DNA of 64,000 nt. Source: Streptomyces dioscori (GTDB taxonomy: Bacteria; Actinomycetota; Actinomycetes; Streptomycetales; Streptomycetaceae). Both the position numbers and the translations under genes were made by a program. The notes below the pieces were generated by a model that saw only the letters and a program-made list of their open reading frames with translations, was not told the origin of the DNA and ran no database searches. The stretch covers positions 334,476 to 398,475 of the forward strand of contig NZ_KZ679043.1 of the NCBI RefSeq assembly GCF_003024195.1. The letters run 5' to 3'. The first letter of the stretch is position 1. Every line of letters starts with the position of its first letter. Of the stretch, positions 56,255 through 64,000 are shown one piece after another.

Positions 56255-57292
56255 CTAGAGCCAGGCCAGTGAGGCAGCCCGCTCCAGCACGTGGTGTACG
56301 GCCTCCTCGTCGCCCACCACCCCGCGAGGCACCGACGTGGGTGTGTGCCGTCCGCCCACCAGCAGGCAGAAGTCCACGGCCTGCAGGGCGAGTTCACCCC
56401 GGACCGGCTCCCCCTCGGAGCCGAGCACCCACTGCGGGTCACCCCCGACGCCCGTCACCGCGAACAGCACCGGCGGCGCCGCCGGCCCCAGCGCCAGACC
56501 GAGCATCCGGACGGCCAGCCGGACCATCTGCCCCAGATGCGCCTCGACCGGCGGCGGCACGGCGAGCCCGAGCGCACGGCCGATGTCCACCGTGTGGATC
56601 CAGGTCTCGAAGGCCCGCCCCAGGAAATGGTCGGCCACGGGCAGCCGTACGCCCAGCATCGTCGTGGCGTGCGAGGCCCGTTCGGGATCCCGGGCCTCCG
56701 GCGTCGCCAGCAGCGCCGAGCTCTGCGCGGACCACGCGGCCACCGTCTCCTCGGGGGAGCGCGTCCGCTCGTACGCGATCGTGTCGGCGGTCCTGGCCTC
56801 CCAGGCCTCCTCCCACGGCATCTCCGCCGTGCTCCAGGAGGCCGGAGCGTGCGCCGGAACCCCGACGAGGCGGGCCAACTCCCCGTCGGCGGCGATCAGA
56901 TGGCCGACCGTGTCCCGGACGTCCCAGTCGTGCACGACGGGTGTGCCCCACGGCCGGTGGCCGTCCACCTCGCGCAGCAGCGCGGTGAGCCCGGTGACCG
57001 CGGCGGCGTACGGGGCGGCGTGTGCGGCGACGCGCGGCGCGGTGGGCCGCGCCCGCAGAGCGGCGGCGAGTACGCCTTCCGACAGGGCTGAACCGTTGTT
57101 CATGGCGGCCTGCTCCGGTATTCCCGGTGGCCCGTCCAGCAGCCGTACCGTCTCACGGAGCCGCTCCGCCTCCGCGGCGCAGCTCTCGCAGCCGGCCAGA
57201 TGCAGCGGCACGGCCTTCTCGTCCGCGGGCTGCAGCGCGCCGAAGGCCCAGGCGGCCAGCAGTTCGGGCACGCCGTCGTGGTCGTCGCTCAC
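56255..57292 (-). CDS. Zinc anti-sigma / maleylpyruvate-isomerase-like fusion protein
   Basis: A 345-residue protein joining two modules. Residues 1-65 form a putative zinc anti-sigma domain: ELLAAWAFGALQPADE, then HLAGCESC, the HxxxCxxC zinc motif. From about residue 85 a DinB-like maleylpyruvate-isomerase N-domain follows (VVHDWDVRDTVGHLIAADGELARLVG, VADHFLGRAFETWIHTVDIGRALG, with metal histidines) plus a C-terminal MDMPI-type domain. GTG at 57292 is 25 bp after the ECF sigma-factor stop. It probably binds and silences that sigma factor, with the enzyme-like part as sensor, perhaps through mycothiol. No membrane segment is present, so the signal is cytoplasmic. Confidence 0.82.
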   Translation of the reverse strand: MSDDHDGVPELLAAWAFGALQPADEKAVPLHLAGCESCAAEAERLRETVRLLDGPPGIPEQAAMNNGSALSEGVLAAALRARPTAPRVAAHAAPYAAAVTGLTALLREVDGHRPWGTPVVHDWDVRDTVGHLIAADGELARLVGVPAHAPASWSTAEMPWEEAWEARTADTIAYERTRSPEETVAAWSAQSSALLATPEARDPERASHATTMLGVRLPVADHFLGRAFETWIHTVDIGRALGLAVPPPVEAHLGQMVRLAVRMLGLALGPAAPPVLFAVTGVGGDPQWVLGSEGEPVRGELALQAVDFCLLVGGRHTPTSVPRGVVGDEEAVHHVLERAASLAWL

Positions 57293-57317
57293 CGGAGGCC
57301 GCCTTTCCCTGTCGCCA

Positions 57318-57935
57318 TCATGCGCCCCTTTCCCACGCCGGATCCGACGGGTCGCCCAACGACACGGCCAACTTGCGCAACGCGGACCGTAATCGGGTCT
57401 TGGCGGTGCCCTCGGGGATACCCAGCTCGACGGCCGCCTGACGGTAGGTGCGGCCCGCGAAGTAGGCGAGGTGGACCACCTCCCGCTGGGGCTTGGGGAG
57501 TTCGGCGAGCGCGGAGTGCAGCAGGAGCGAGCGTTCACGGTCGACGACCGCCTCGTCGGGCCCGGGGCCGGTGTCCGGGATGGAGTGCAGCGCCGAGTCG
57601 TCCGCGCGGGTGTCCTTGCGGTGCCTGGCCTCGCTGCGCACCCAGTCCACGGCCCGCCGGTGCGCGAGCAGGGACAGCCAGGTGCGCATCGAGCCACGGC
57701 CCGGGTCGAACGCGTACGGCCTGCTCCACAGTTGGGCGAAGACCTCCTGCGCCACGTCCTCGGCGGCCGCCGCGCTGCGCGTGACCCTCACCGCGACGCG
57801 CCGGACCAGACCGCCGTACGCCGCGTACGCCTCGGCCAGCGCGGTCTCGTCGCCGTACACCAGCCGCCGGTGCAACTCCGCATCCGCGGACGGCCGTTCG
57901 GACGTGTGGAGAGTTGGCTCCACCGGCACCACCAC
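57318..57935 (-). CDS. ECF sigma factor (SigK/SigL-like)
   Basis: A 205-residue sigma-70 family factor with regions 2 and 4 only. Region 2: LAEAYAAYGGLVRRVAVRVT, AEDVAQEVFAQLWSRPYAFDP, GSMRTWLSLLAHRRAVDWVR. Region 4: LAELPKPQREVVHLAYFAGRTYRQAAVELGIPEGTAKTRLRSALRKL (in segments). GTG at 57935 follows GAAGGG. Its gene is just upstream of the zinc-motif fusion protein, the standard sigma/anti-sigma order. Candidates for its regulon include the neighbouring class-V enzyme and redox genes. Confidence 0.9.
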   Translation of the reverse strand: MVVPVEPTLHTSERPSADAELHRRLVYGDETALAEAYAAYGGLVRRVAVRVTRSAAAAEDVAQEVFAQLWSRPYAFDPGRGSMRTWLSLLAHRRAVDWVRSEARHRKDTRADDSALHSIPDTGPGPDEAVVDRERSLLLHSALAELPKPQREVVHLAYFAGRTYRQAAVELGIPEGTAKTRLRSALRKLAVSLGDPSDPAWERGA

Positions 57936-57989
57936 CTCGTGGTGCCCTTCCTAGCGTTCCCGTGGGCCGGGCGCCAGTGGGCCGGGGAA

Positions 57990-59039
57990 TCAGCCGGACA
58001 GGACATCCAGCAGACGATCGACATCCGCGGGCGCGTTGTACAGGTGGAAGGCGGCCCTCAGGTTTCCCGCACGGTCGGAGACCTCGATCCCCGCCCGGCT
58101 CAGCTCCGGCTGCCGGTGGCCGAGACCCGGCACGGAGACGATGGGCGAGCCCGGTGCCGGAACGGGCTCGTGTCCCAGCGAGGCGAGGCCCGCCCGGAAA
58201 CGGTCGGCGAGACCGAGGTCATGGGCGCGTACGGCCTCCACGCCCAACTCCTCGACCAGTGCGAGGGAGTGCCGGGCACCGGCGTACGAGAAGAGGCTGG
58301 GGCTCTCGTCGAACCGCCGTGCGGAGTGGGCCAGTTCCTCGACCGGCCCGTAGCAGCTGTCCCAGGGATTCTCTCCCGCCACCCAGCCCGCGAAGACGGG
58401 ATCGAGCCCCCCGAAGTCCTCCGGAACGACGAGGAAGGCCACGCCCCGCGGGCAGACGAGCCACTTGAAGGCGACGGAGGAGACATAGTCGTACGCGTCC
58501 GCGTCGACCGACAGCCATCCGGCGGCCTGGGATGCGTCGATGTACGTACGGGCGCCGTGTGCGCGGGCCGCCTCGCGCAGCGCCGGCAGATCGGCGATCC
58601 GCCCGTCCGCCGACTGTGCGGCGCTCACCGCGACGAGCGCGGTGCCGGGGCGCACCGACTCGGCGATCCGCTCCAGCGGCACCGTGCGCACCTTCAGGCC
58701 GCGGCGCACATGGAAGGGGTTCACCACGGAGGTGAAGTCGCCCTCAGCGGTGAGGACTTCGGCGCCGTCGGGCAGTGAGGCGGCGATCAGCGCGGTGTAG
58801 ACGGCGACCGAGGCCCCGGCCGCGACGCGGCTGTCCGGGACGCCGACGAGCCGCGCGAAGGAGGCGCGGGCCGCCTCCACGTCGGCGAACATGTCCTGCG
58901 GCCGGCCGTCCGCCACGGACTCGACGCCGGCGCGCACGGCCGCCACCGCGCGGGCCGGGAGCAGCCCGGTGCTGGCGGTGTTCAGATAGGTGTTCTTCGG
59001 GGCGAACTCGGTACGGACGAGGCTCTCGAAGGTCTCCAT
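57990..59039 (-). CDS. Class-V aminotransferase (cysteine-desulfurase-like PLP enzyme)
   Basis: A 349-residue PLP enzyme of the class-V fold. It begins METFESLVRTEFAPKNTYLN-TASTGLLP, with the PLP aspartate in TYIDASQAAGWLSVDADAYD and the Schiff-base lysine in SVAFKWLVCPRGVAFLVVP. GWVAGENPWDSCYGPVEELAHSARRFDE fits the active-site region. The family includes selenocysteine lyase-like and kynureninase-like enzymes, so exact chemistry is open; no SufS-type catalytic cysteine loop is obvious. ATG at 59039 (METFESL) is preferred to 59075; neither has a strong ribosome-binding site. Confidence 0.82.
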   Translation of the reverse strand: METFESLVRTEFAPKNTYLNTASTGLLPARAVAAVRAGVESVADGRPQDMFADVEAARASFARLVGVPDSRVAAGASVAVYTALIAASLPDGAEVLTAEGDFTSVVNPFHVRRGLKVRTVPLERIAESVRPGTALVAVSAAQSADGRIADLPALREAARAHGARTYIDASQAAGWLSVDADAYDYVSSVAFKWLVCPRGVAFLVVPEDFGGLDPVFAGWVAGENPWDSCYGPVEELAHSARRFDESPSLFSYAGARHSLALVEELGVEAVRAHDLGLADRFRAGLASLGHEPVPAPGSPIVSVPGLGHRQPELSRAGIEVSDRAGNLRAAFHLYNAPADVDRLLDVLSG

Positions 59040-59160
59040 GGCACCACTGTGCGGCGCGGACAACTCCCCGTCCATTGCGTTCTTTTAAGTGGTACCGCGA
59101 AGAGGCGCTTATATGTGCAGGTCAGAGGCTCACGCCAGACGTGCGGGGCGGAGCTGCGGG

Positions 59161-59886
59161 TCAGTGCTGGTGAGGTACCGCGCAGCCGTCCGGACCGCAC
59201 GCCTCGGCATCGCCCTGACTGTCCGCCTGGATCAGCTTGAGCGGGGAGTGGCTCGCCCACGCCTGCTCCAGGGCCTGCGCGAAGACCTCGGCGGGCTGGG
59301 CGCCGGAGACGCCGTACTTGCGGTCCAGGACGAAGAACGGTACGCCGTTCGCGCCCAGCTCGGCGGCCTCGCGCTCGTCGGCGCGGACCTCGTCGGCGTA
59401 CGCGGCCGGGTCGGCGAGCACCTTGCGGGCCTCGTCCTCGTCGAGTCCGGCGTCGACCGCCAGCTCCACGAGCCGTTCGTCGTCGCCGAAGACGGAACGC
59501 TCCTCGGCGAAGTTCGCCTTGTACAGGTTCTGGATCAGCTCGTCCTGGCGACCGCGCTCCTTGGCGAGGTGCAGCAGCCGGTGCATGTCGAAGGTGCTGC
59601 CGTGGTCGCGATCCCGGGTGCGGTAGTCGAGGCCCTCGGCGGCGGCCTGAGTCCCCAGATTCTCCTCGCCGGCCTGGGCCTGGGCCTTGCTCATGCCGTA
59701 CTTCTTGGTGAGCATGGGGATGACGGGCTGGATGTCGTCCTTGGCACGGTTCGGGTCGAGCTCGAAGGAGCGGTGTACGACCTCGACGGCGTCGCGGTGC
59801 GGGAAGGTCTGGAGGGCCTTCTCGAAGCGGGCTTTGCCCACGTAGCACCATGGGCAGGCGATGTCGCTCCAGATCTCGACGCGCAT
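59161..59886 (-). CDS. DsbA family (FrnE-like) thiol oxidoreductase
   Basis: A 241-residue thioredoxin-fold protein with an inserted helical domain. The active-site CPWC is at residues 11-14 (SDIACPWCYVGKARFEKAL), and the cis-proline loop NGVPFFVLDRKYGVSGAQP completes the site. The C-terminus has an extra pair in ACGPDGCAVPHQH that may bind metal. No signal peptide is found, so it is cytosolic like FrnE and 2-hydroxychromene-2-carboxylate isomerase relatives. GGAGAG precedes the ATG at 59886. A redox or isomerase role cannot be separated by sequence alone. Confidence 0.9.
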   Translation of the reverse strand: MRVEIWSDIACPWCYVGKARFEKALQTFPHRDAVEVVHRSFELDPNRAKDDIQPVIPMLTKKYGMSKAQAQAGEENLGTQAAAEGLDYRTRDRDHGSTFDMHRLLHLAKERGRQDELIQNLYKANFAEERSVFGDDERLVELAVDAGLDEDEARKVLADPAAYADEVRADEREAAELGANGVPFFVLDRKYGVSGAQPAEVFAQALEQAWASHSPLKLIQADSQGDAEACGPDGCAVPHQH

Positions 59887-60196
59887 GTCTCGGACTCTCC
59901 CTCAACTCAACCGATCAGTTCGCTGATGCATGAACATTCAAGAACCGGCTGAGTATTCCCTGCGGCCCGGTGGGGGCGGGCCCGAAGGATTGCGCAGTTC
60001 CCCGCGCCCCTGCATGTGCGGGTTCGGTGGGGGCGGGCCGCGCCGTTCCCCGCGCCCCTCGGGGAGGGGCTGCGCCCCGTCCCCCTCAGGGGCGCGGGGA
60101 ACGGCGCAGTCTTTTGGCTTTTGAGGGGCGGAGCCCCTCAGGGGCGCGGGGAACTGCGCGAGCAACCCCCACCGGGGCCGCACCCGGCGTCGATGC
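59887..60196. other. Repeat-filled intergenic region
   Basis: This 310-bp gap has no credible gene. It contains the start region of the DsbA-like gene (59887-59940) and then four dispersed repeat cores at 59992-60159, with a GGGGC/GCCCC-rich hairpin set between them. Confidence 0.7.
59992..60159. repeat. Cluster of four dispersed repeat cores, two in each orientation
   Basis: Cores lie at 59992-60011 and 60040-60059 (forward) and at 60088-60107 and 60140-60159 (reverse). This gives an overall inverted arrangement able to fold in several ways. It is the densest cluster in the window, downstream of the aminotransferase gene that ends at 60197. Confidence 0.88.
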
Positions 60197-61246
60197 TCAG
60201 GCGGACGCCGCCAGCGCCGCGCGCAGCGCGGTGAGGCAGGCGTCCACAGTCGCAGGGGCGGCCGCAGGCCCGTAGTGGTTGACCCGGATCATCTCCTTGG
60301 CCAGCGCACCCCCACCCGCCGCCAGCGGAAGCGCCCCGTCGACGGCCAGCGCGGCAGCGACCAGCGCCGACGCGTCCACCCCGGCAGGCGTCCGCAACGT
60401 CGTGGCGACGGGCGCCGCGTCGGACGCCGCGTACACATACGGCTCCAGCCCTCCGCCCAGCGCGAGCGCCCCCGCCCGCGTCGCCGCCGCGGCAGCCGCG
60501 TGCCGCGCCATCACCACATCCAGCCCCTCGGACTCGATCCGCTCCACACACGCCTCAAGCGCCAGCATCTCCAGTTGCGCCGGAGCGTGGAGAAGGGCCT
60601 TGCGCCCGGCGTCGACCCACCGCTCCTTCCAGTCCAGGAGGGAGAGGTAGGAGCGCCGGGGCGCGTGCGGGTTCGCGGCCATCCGCGCCCACGCCCGCTC
60701 GCTCACCGATACCGCCGAGACCCCCGCGGGCCCGCCCATCGCCTTCTGCGCCCCGATCACGCACAGGTCCACGCCCCACGCGTCCGGCAGCAGCGGCTCG
60801 GCGCCGACCGAGGCCACCGCGTCGAGGTAGAAGAGGGCACCGTGGGCCCGTACGACCTCGCCGATCTCCGCGACCGGGTTGGTGTTCCCGGTGGCCGCCT
60901 CCGCGTGCACCAGGGACACGAAGTCGATCTCCGGATGCTCGGCGAGGGCGTCGCGGATCTGGTCGGCCGTGACCGCCGTGTGGAAGGGGACGGCCAGGTC
61001 GTGCACGGTCGCGCCGCAGTCCCGCAGCCAGTCGCCGAACGTCTGCCCGTACGGGCCGGTGATCACGTTGAGAGCCGTCGTACCGGGACCGGCCGCGCCG
61101 CGAATCGCTCCTTCCAGCGGAAGCAGCGCCTCACCCTGCATGATCACGACGTCCTGCCGGGTGGAGAGCAGCCGCGCCACGCGGTCCTCGATCGCCGCGA
61201 AACGCGCGGCGCTCAGCGGCGCCAGGTCCAGGAAGGGGTGGGTCAC
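60197..61246 (-). CDS. Alanine-glyoxylate/serine-pyruvate-type aminotransferase
   Basis: A 349-residue class-V PLP aminotransferase. Diagnostic parts are GEALLPLEGAIRGAAGPGTTALNVITGPYGQTFGDWLRDCGATV (quoted in pieces), VHAEAATGNTNPVAEIGEVVRAHGALFYLDAVASVGAEPL with the PLP aspartate, and the Schiff-base lysine in CVIGAQKAMGGPAGVSAVSVSER. The family interconverts alanine or serine with glyoxylate or pyruvate, or releases ammonia from purine-derived compounds. GTG at 61246 is used (VTHPFLDL) with GAGAG upstream. It is divergent from an amino-acid ABC transporter and may use what that brings in. Confidence 0.87.
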   Translation of the reverse strand: MTHPFLDLAPLSAARFAAIEDRVARLLSTRQDVVIMQGEALLPLEGAIRGAAGPGTTALNVITGPYGQTFGDWLRDCGATVHDLAVPFHTAVTADQIRDALAEHPEIDFVSLVHAEAATGNTNPVAEIGEVVRAHGALFYLDAVASVGAEPLLPDAWGVDLCVIGAQKAMGGPAGVSAVSVSERAWARMAANPHAPRRSYLSLLDWKERWVDAGRKALLHAPAQLEMLALEACVERIESEGLDVVMARHAAAAAATRAGALALGGGLEPYVYAASDAAPVATTLRTPAGVDASALVAAALAVDGALPLAAGGGALAKEMIRVNHYGPAAAPATVDACLTALRAALAASA

Positions 61247-61408
61247 GGCTCTGCTCTCTTCACTCACGTTGCTCTCGACGCTCACGTTGCTCCCGTCACT
61301 CACGGGGTAGGCAGCAACGAGCGTAACCGCCGACGCGGCAGTCACTCGGCAGTCACCCCAGCAGTCGTTCACCGGCGACTTCCGAGGCCGGACAGCCCGG
61401 CGGCCATG

Positions 61409-61437
61409 GGATTGGTTTGAGAGCCTCAAACCAATCC
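61409..61437. promoter_or_regulatory. Perfect 13-bp inverted repeat operator
   Basis: GGATTGGTTTGAG (61409-61421) and its exact complement (61425-61437) flank AGC. The repeat covers the -35 region and ends one base before the TATAAT box at 61439, so a bound protein would shut off the ABC-transporter promoter. No regulator is encoded beside it. Confidence 0.7.
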
Positions 61438-61444
61438 TTATAAT
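61416..61444 (+). promoter_or_regulatory. Promoter of the amino-acid ABC transporter
   Basis: TATAAT (61439-61444) is a perfect -10 box, rare in this GC-rich sequence. TTTGAG (61416-61421) at 17 bp is the likely -35 box and lies inside the inverted repeat. The start codon is 35 bp downstream. Confidence 0.65.
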
Positions 61445-61479
61445 CAGCAGTCACAGTTACCCCACAGGAGGTCTCCCCC

Positions 61480-62328
61480 GTGAAGATGGTCCCCGGGCGC
61501 CGAACCCGCATTCTGGCCGCCACCACCGCGACGGCCGGGCTGCTGCTCGTGTCCGGCTGCTCCTCGGACGACGACGGGGGCAAGAAGACCACCGCGAACG
61601 GGGTCGAGCTCGTCAAGGGCGGACAGCTCACCACCTGCACGCACCTGCCGTACCCGCCGTTCCAGTCGGAGATCGACGGCAAGGTCCAGGGCTTCGACGT
61701 GGCGCTGGTCGACCTCGTCGCCAAAAACCTCGGGGTGAAGCAGCAGATCCTCGACCAGCCCTTCGAGAACTTCAAGACCGGTGGATCCCTCAACTCCGGC
61801 CAGTGCGACCTCGCCGCGGCCGGTATGACGATCACCGACGAGCGCAAGAAGAACGTCGACTTCTCCGACCCGTACTTCGAGGCCACCCAGGGCATCCTGG
61901 CCGGCAAGAAGAGCGGCATCTCCTCGCTCGCGGACCTCAAGGGCAAGAAGGTCGGCGCGCAGGCGCAGACCACCGGCGAGGAGTTCGCGAAGAGCAAGGG
62001 CCTCAACCCGGTCTCCTTCGAGTCCTCGGACGCCCTCCTGAACGGTCTGCGCACCGGCCAGGTCAAGGCCGTCGTCATCGACTACCCGGTCGTCCAGGGC
62101 TGGCTGAAGGACAAGGCCAACGCCGCCGCCTTCGAGGTCGCCGACAACATCAACACCGGTGAGGAGTACGGCTTCACCATGAAGAAGGGCAACACCAAGC
62201 TCCTCGAAGCCGTCAACAAGGCGCTGGCGGACGCGAAGTCCGACGGCACGTACAAGAAGCTGTACGAGAAGTGGATCGGCCCGTACGACGAGAACGCCGC
62301 CTCCGCTTCGCCCTCCGCCTCCTCATGA
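61480..62328 (+). CDS. Amino-acid-binding lipoprotein (ABC family 3)
   Basis: A 282-residue solute-binding lipoprotein with lipobox LLVSGCSS (Cys about 27). Mature part: CTHLPYPPFQSEIDGKVQGFDVALVDLVAKNLG, GQCDLAAAGMTITDERKKNVDFSDPYF and LRTGQVKAVVIDYPVVQGW are family-3 signatures (separate segments) for polar amino acids such as glutamine, glutamate or arginine. It ends in a short Ser/Ala/Pro tail. GTG at 61480 has AGGAGG. It is coupled to the permease by ATGA. The promoter carries a strong operator-like inverted repeat. Confidence 0.92.
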   Translation: MKMVPGRRTRILAATTATAGLLLVSGCSSDDDGGKKTTANGVELVKGGQLTTCTHLPYPPFQSEIDGKVQGFDVALVDLVAKNLGVKQQILDQPFENFKTGGSLNSGQCDLAAAGMTITDERKKNVDFSDPYFEATQGILAGKKSGISSLADLKGKKVGAQAQTTGEEFAKSKGLNPVSFESSDALLNGLRTGQVKAVVIDYPVVQGWLKDKANAAAFEVADNINTGEEYGFTMKKGNTKLLEAVNKALADAKSDGTYKKLYEKWIGPYDENAASASPSASS

Positions 62329-63158
62329 CCGAGACCGACACCAAGGTCAGGCCCCGCAGGCGCGGCCTGACCAGGAGCCAGAAGCGGACCGTGTCCCGGG
62401 GCGTCCAGTACGCGGTGTTCGTCGCCGCGCTGGTCGCCCTCGGGTTCACGGCCGACTGGGGACAGCTGCGGAACCAGTTCGCGCAGGTCGACCTGGCCGA
62501 GCGGATGTTCCCGGACATCATCACGCTGGCGCTCAAGAACACCGTCCTCTACACGGTGTCCGGCTTCGTCTTCGGCCTCGCCCTCGGCGTGGTCGTCGCC
62601 CTGATGCGGCTCTCCTCGGTCGGCCCGTACCGCTGGCTGGCCGGCATCTACATCGAGATCTTCCGCGGGCTGCCCGCCCTGCTGATCTTCATCTTCGTGG
62701 GCGTCGCCGTGCCGCTCGCGTTCCCCGGTACGGAGATCCCCGGCGGCACGTACGGGAAGGTCGCGCTCGCGCTCGGCCTGGTGGCCGCCGCGTACATGGC
62801 GGAGACGATCCGCGCGGGCATCCAGGCCGTCCCCAAGGGGCAGATGGAGGCGGCCCGTTCGCTGGGCTTCTCGCACGCGCGGGCCATGGTGTCCATCATC
62901 ATTCCGCAGGCGTTCCGGATCGTGATCCCGCCGCTCACCAACGAGTTGGTCCTCCTCTTCAAGGACTCCTCGCTGGTGCTGTTCCTCGGGGTCACGCTGG
63001 AGGAGCGCGAACTCTCCAAGTTCGGCCGCGACCTGGCCAGCGAGACCGCCAACTCGACACCCATCCTGGTGGCGGGCCTGTGCTATCTGCTGGTCACGAT
63101 CCCGCTCGGGTTCGTCGTACGCCGCCTTGAGGCGAAGGCCGGGGAGGCCACCAAGTGA
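62325..63158 (+). CDS. Amino-acid ABC transporter permease (HisM type)
   Basis: A 277-residue permease. A basic N-terminus (TKVRPRRRGLTRSQKR) precedes a first helix at about 28-42. The core has five or six helices, with IEIFRGLPALLIFIFVGV and the EAA loop MEAARSLGFSHARAMVSIIIPQAFRIVIPPLTNE characteristic of polar amino acid uptake. The ATG overlaps the binding-protein stop (ATGA) and its own stop overlaps the ATPase GTG (GTGA). A single permease gene suggests a homodimeric channel. Confidence 0.93.
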   Translation: MTETDTKVRPRRRGLTRSQKRTVSRGVQYAVFVAALVALGFTADWGQLRNQFAQVDLAERMFPDIITLALKNTVLYTVSGFVFGLALGVVVALMRLSSVGPYRWLAGIYIEIFRGLPALLIFIFVGVAVPLAFPGTEIPGGTYGKVALALGLVAAAYMAETIRAGIQAVPKGQMEAARSLGFSHARAMVSIIIPQAFRIVIPPLTNELVLLFKDSSLVLFLGVTLEERELSKFGRDLASETANSTPILVAGLCYLLVTIPLGFVVRRLEAKAGEATK

Positions 63159-63964
63159 GCACCGAGAACAGTGCCGGCGGCCGCAGCGGCACGCCGGAGA
63201 TCCAGGTCCGCGGGCTGCACAAGTCGTTCGGCGACAACGAGGTGCTGCGGGGGATCGACCTGGAGGTCGGCGCCGGCGAGGTCGTGTGCGTCATCGGCCC
63301 CTCCGGCTCCGGCAAGTCGACCCTGCTGCGCTGTGTGAACCTCCTCGAAGAGCCCACCCAGGGGCAGGTCTTCGTGAGCGGCACGGAGGTCACCGACCCG
63401 GACGTCGACATCGATGCCGTACGCCGTCGGATCGGCATGGTCTTCCAGCAGTTCAACCTCTTCCCGCACCTGACCGTGACCGACAACCTCACGCTGCCGC
63501 AGCGGCGGGTGCTGGGCCGCGACAAGGCGCAGGCGGCGGAGGTCGCCGCCGAGAACCTGCGGCGGGTCGGGCTGTCCGAGAAGGCGACGGCCTACCCGGG
63601 ATCCCTCTCCGGCGGGCAGCAGCAGCGCGTCGCCATCGCCCGCGCGCTCGCCATGGGGCCGCGGGTGATGCTTTTCGACGAGCCGACGTCGGCGCTCGAC
63701 CCGGAGCTGGTCGGGGACGTCCTTGCCGTGATGCGGATGCTCGCGGACGAGGGCATGACCATGATGGTCGTCACGCACGAGATGTCGTTCGCGCGCGAGG
63801 TGGCCGACCGGGTGGTCTTCATGGACGGCGGGGTCGTCGTGGAGCAGGGCGCTCCCGCGCAGGTCATCGGCGCCCCGACCCATGAACGGACCCGCCACTT
63901 CCTCTCCCGCCTCCTGGACCCGGCGATGGCGGACGTGGAGGACGCTCCGCGGAAGTCGCCGTAA
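63155..63964 (+). CDS. Amino-acid ABC transporter ATP-binding protein (GlnQ type)
   Basis: A 269-residue ATPase with Walker A GPSGSGKST (about residues 48-56), Q-loop VFQQFNLFPHLT, signature LSGGQQQRVAIARALA, Walker B VMLFDEPTSALDPE and switch histidine VVTHEMSFA: all motifs intact. It belongs to the GlnQ/HisP group, with the typical FMDGGVVVEQGAPAQVIGAP ending. GTG at 63155 overlaps the permease stop. Unlike the two sugar importers in this window, this transporter has its own ATPase. The gene ends 36 bp before the window edge. Confidence 0.95.
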   Translation: MSTENSAGGRSGTPEIQVRGLHKSFGDNEVLRGIDLEVGAGEVVCVIGPSGSGKSTLLRCVNLLEEPTQGQVFVSGTEVTDPDVDIDAVRRRIGMVFQQFNLFPHLTVTDNLTLPQRRVLGRDKAQAAEVAAENLRRVGLSEKATAYPGSLSGGQQQRVAIARALAMGPRVMLFDEPTSALDPELVGDVLAVMRMLADEGMTMMVVTHEMSFAREVADRVVFMDGGVVVEQGAPAQVIGAPTHERTRHFLSRLLDPAMADVEDAPRKSP

Positions 63965-64000
63965 GGGCGGGGGCCGCGTCGACACGCGGGCCGGTGGGGG

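Noticed and set aside
1..64000. CRISPR arrays, prophage or integrative elements
   Set aside because: The tandem repeats have no unique spacers, no cas, integrase, portal or transposase genes are present, and composition is even apart from the ect leader.

Overview
The window is a stretch of high-GC actinobacterial chromosome, almost certainly Streptomyces. The evidence is the strong G/C bias at third codon positions, many GTG starts, ATGA/GTGA-coupled operons, sugar ABC transporters without their own ATPase, mycothiol-type DinB enzymes, a four-gene ectABCD operon, and a dispersed intergenic element with core GCGC(A/C)GTTCCCCGCGCCCC. I see no phage, insertion sequence, integrase or CRISPR array.

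Layout. 1-2.6 kb: end of an unknown gene, a small unknown gene and a Tat-exported PhoX-type phosphatase behind a PHO-box-like direct repeat. 2.8-6.4 kb: a bacterial Ro60 (TROVE/vWA) gene directly preceded by an RNA whose sequence folds as a Y RNA, with a long closing helix and a circularly permuted tRNA-like module; then a 130-nt inverted repeat and a convergent two-domain TerD-family gene. 6.6-11.7 kb: a translationally coupled carbohydrate/polyol uptake operon with a DeoR regulator. 12.0-15.3 kb: uronate dehydrogenase divergent from 5-dehydro-4-deoxyglucarate dehydratase plus an unknown TIM-barrel-like gene. 15.4-22.5 kb: MFS transporter, quinone-oxidoreductase-like enzyme, TIGR03086 protein, a two-component system divergent from a VanY-like carboxypeptidase and a membrane phosphoesterase.

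22.6-42.3 kb is a pectin-utilisation region. A GntR-led, mostly overlapping operon (DapA-like enzyme, IlvD/Edd dehydratase, two permeases, MocA oxidoreductase, PmoA-like protein, GH43, PL1, binding protein) is followed by secreted pectinolytic enzymes: rhamnogalacturonan acetylesterase, PL1, two CE8 pectinesterases (one internally deleted), an esterase, PL9 and PL3. With uronate dehydrogenase and KdgD at 12-14 kb and alpha-ketoglutarate semialdehyde dehydrogenase at 48.5 kb, most of an oxidative uronate route from polymer to 2-oxoglutarate lies in 40 kb, scattered over several transcription units.

42.3-50.8 kb: SigE-family sigma factor with a membrane partner, purine permease, orphan penicillin-binding protein, GNAT, IclR regulator with the semialdehyde dehydrogenase, and a DUF1349 protein. 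51.1-54.4 kb: ectABCD (ectoine/5-hydroxyectoine) ending in a 20-bp hairpin. 54.4-61.2 kb: OYE-type reductase with a divergent MarR regulator, an ECF sigma factor with a zinc-anti-sigma/maleylpyruvate-isomerase fusion, two class-V PLP enzymes and a DsbA-like protein. 61.4-64 kb: an amino-acid ABC transporter behind a perfect inverted repeat that covers its -35 box.

Two general features stand out. Tandem minisatellites (72-bp, 14-bp and 15-bp units) lie between convergent genes and contain the stop codons of three genes. The dispersed GC-rich element occurs about 20 times, always between genes or at gene ends, often as perfect palindromes or as spaced pairs.
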